The notes below the pieces were generated by a model. The model was not told the origin of the DNA and made no database searches. It saw only the letters and a program-made list of their open reading frames with translations. 64,000 nucleotides of DNA from Leucobacter sp. Psy1. Its GTDB lineage: Bacteria > Actinomycetota > Actinomycetes > Actinomycetales > Microbacteriaceae. The DNA lies in NCBI RefSeq assembly GCF_020096995.1, contig NZ_CP083692.1, positions 1 through 64,000 on the forward strand. Reading direction: 5' to 3'. Positions 63,272 to 64,000 of this stretch are shown one piece after another. A program made the position numbers and the translations under genes. How positions within the stretch are numbered: the first letter of the stretch is position 1; every line of letters starts with the position of its first letter.

Positions 63272-64000
63272 ATGATCACGCACGAGCTCCACGCCGAACT
63301 CTTCCACGGCATCGACCATCTCGAAGCCGCAGAGCACGGCCTGCGTCCGCACCGCCTTCCGGCATGGGTGGGGGATCAGTTCCCCGACCCGCAGCTGCTC
63401 GGCATGGAGGGGCAGCCGTCGGGAGTGCGCCTCAGGTTCCGCACGTCAGCGACGCGGATCACCCTCGTCACGCACCCTGACCGGTTCACCTACACGGGGC
63501 TCGAGCGGCCCCGCGGTGCGATCGACGTGCGCGTCAACGGTGCACTCCTCCTCCGGGATCGGCTCACCGGGGGCGACCTCACCGTCGTCGACATGCGGAC
63601 CGGTGACACCCAGCGGCACGCGGGGGCATCGCACACGACCGAGGTCTCCGGGCTTCCCGGCGAGGAGCAGACGGTCGAGATCTGGCTCCCGCACAACGAA
63701 CGCCTCGACGTGGTCGCGCTCGCCGCGGACGCAGAGCTCGTTCCGGTGGCCGCCGATGCCGGGCCGCTCTGGGTGCACCACGGCAGCTCGATCAGCCAGG
63801 GATCCAACGCGACCGGCCCGAGCGAGATCTGGCCCGCCATAGCTGCGCAGCGCCTCGGGCTCGACCTGCGGAACCTCGGGTTGGGCGGCAGTGCGTTCGT
63901 CGATCCGTTCCTCGCCCGCGTGATCAGGGACGCGCCGGCCGACGTCATCAGCCTCAAGTTCGGCATCAACATCGTCAATCTCGACGCGATGCGGCTGCGC
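63272..64000 (+). CDS. GDSL/SGNH-family hydrolase (partial, runs off the window)
   Basis: The first 243 codons are open to the window edge. An N-terminal beta-rich region (about 1-165; SGVRLRFRTSATRITLVTHP in part, FTYTGLERPRGAIDVRVNG) resembles the N-terminal domain of carbohydrate-esterase-like SGNH enzymes. The catalytic domain begins with WVHHGSSISQGSNA (nucleophile Ser in GSS), followed by NLGLGGSAF and LKFGINIVN. Expected activity is an esterase or acetyl-esterase on a carbohydrate. The end of the gene, with the Asp-His pair, is outside the window. Confidence 0.85.
   Translation, partial: MITHELHAELFHGIDHLEAAEHGLRPHRLPAWVGDQFPDPQLLGMEGQPSGVRLRFRTSATRITLVTHPDRFTYTGLERPRGAIDVRVNGALLLRDRLTGGDLTVVDMRTGDTQRHAGASHTTEVSGLPGEEQTVEIWLPHNERLDVVALAADAELVPVAADAGPLWVHHGSSISQGSNATGPSEIWPAIAAQRLGLDLRNLGLGGSAFVDPFLARVIRDAPADVISLKFGINIVNLDAMRLR

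Overview
The window is a high-GC actinobacterial chromosome segment that starts at the replication origin. Three things place it in the Actinomycetota. The first block has the order dnaA-oriC-dnaN-recF-DUF721-gyrB-gyrA-DUF3566-tRNA-Ile/tRNA-Ala. It carries a crgA, class E sortase, pabA, pknB, pknA, pbpA, rodA, pstP, fhaB, fhaA block. Many genes have a TANNNT hexamer 6-7 nt before the start codon, which is the leaderless-mRNA pattern. Family-level placement in Microbacteriaceae (Leucobacter-like) is an inference from gene content, not a measurement. No prophage, insertion sequence, CRISPR array or rRNA gene was seen.

Layout. 1-10.1 kb holds the replication genes; oriC lies between dnaA and dnaN, and two parS sites sit inside recF. 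10.1-14.8 kb holds tRNA-Ile and tRNA-Ala separated by a drug-type MFS gene, then a MarR regulator divergent from an MFS exporter and an aldo-keto reductase. A further parS-like site lies in a 38-bp palindrome at 14.85 kb. 14.9-22.1 kb holds a YeiH-type exporter, a racemase-fold protein without its catalytic cysteines, threonine aldolase, an SDR plus DUF6421 pair divergent from an Lrp/AsnC regulator, an alpha/beta hydrolase and a Nudix hydrolase. 22.1-35.2 kb holds housekeeping envelope genes: cyclophilin, rhomboid, CrgA, sortase, PabA, and the seven-gene Ser/Thr kinase, phosphatase, FHA and cell-wall synthesis operon. tRNA-Leu(CAG) follows at 35.6 kb.

The accessory part runs from 36 to 64 kb. 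A catabolic cluster at 36.0-46.0 kb has a carboxylesterase, a VOC protein, a FadR-type GntR regulator, two SDRs, an MHS-type MFS importer, and a fused E1 alpha-beta plus E2 of a 2-oxoacid/acetoin dehydrogenase. Related GTATCC-containing palindromes sit in its control regions, so it looks like one repressor-controlled regulon; its substrate is unknown. At 46.1-52.0 kb an AfuABC/FbpABC-type ABC importer carries an inositol-monophosphatase-family phosphatase inside the operon and a UTRA GntR regulator at its end, which suggests uptake of a phosphorylated compound followed by dephosphorylation. At 52.2-58.9 kb there are a CPBP protease, a two-cysteine proline/hydroxyproline epimerase, a small membrane protein, an ASCH protein, a 990-residue fusion of an APH-type kinase, an M23-like segment and a class III PLP enzyme, and a class IV PLP enzyme. 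The fusion and the epimerase together could serve collagen-derived amino acids (hydroxylysine and hydroxyproline), but this is inference. At 59.0-63.2 kb a DesK/DesR-type two-component system with a membrane protein is divergent from an ABC-2 exporter. A GDSL-type hydrolase runs off the right edge.

The strongest sequence-level observations are the parS sites built into recF in frame, the parS-centred palindrome between convergent genes, and the shared palindromes of the 36-46 kb cluster. No clearly new class of system was proven.
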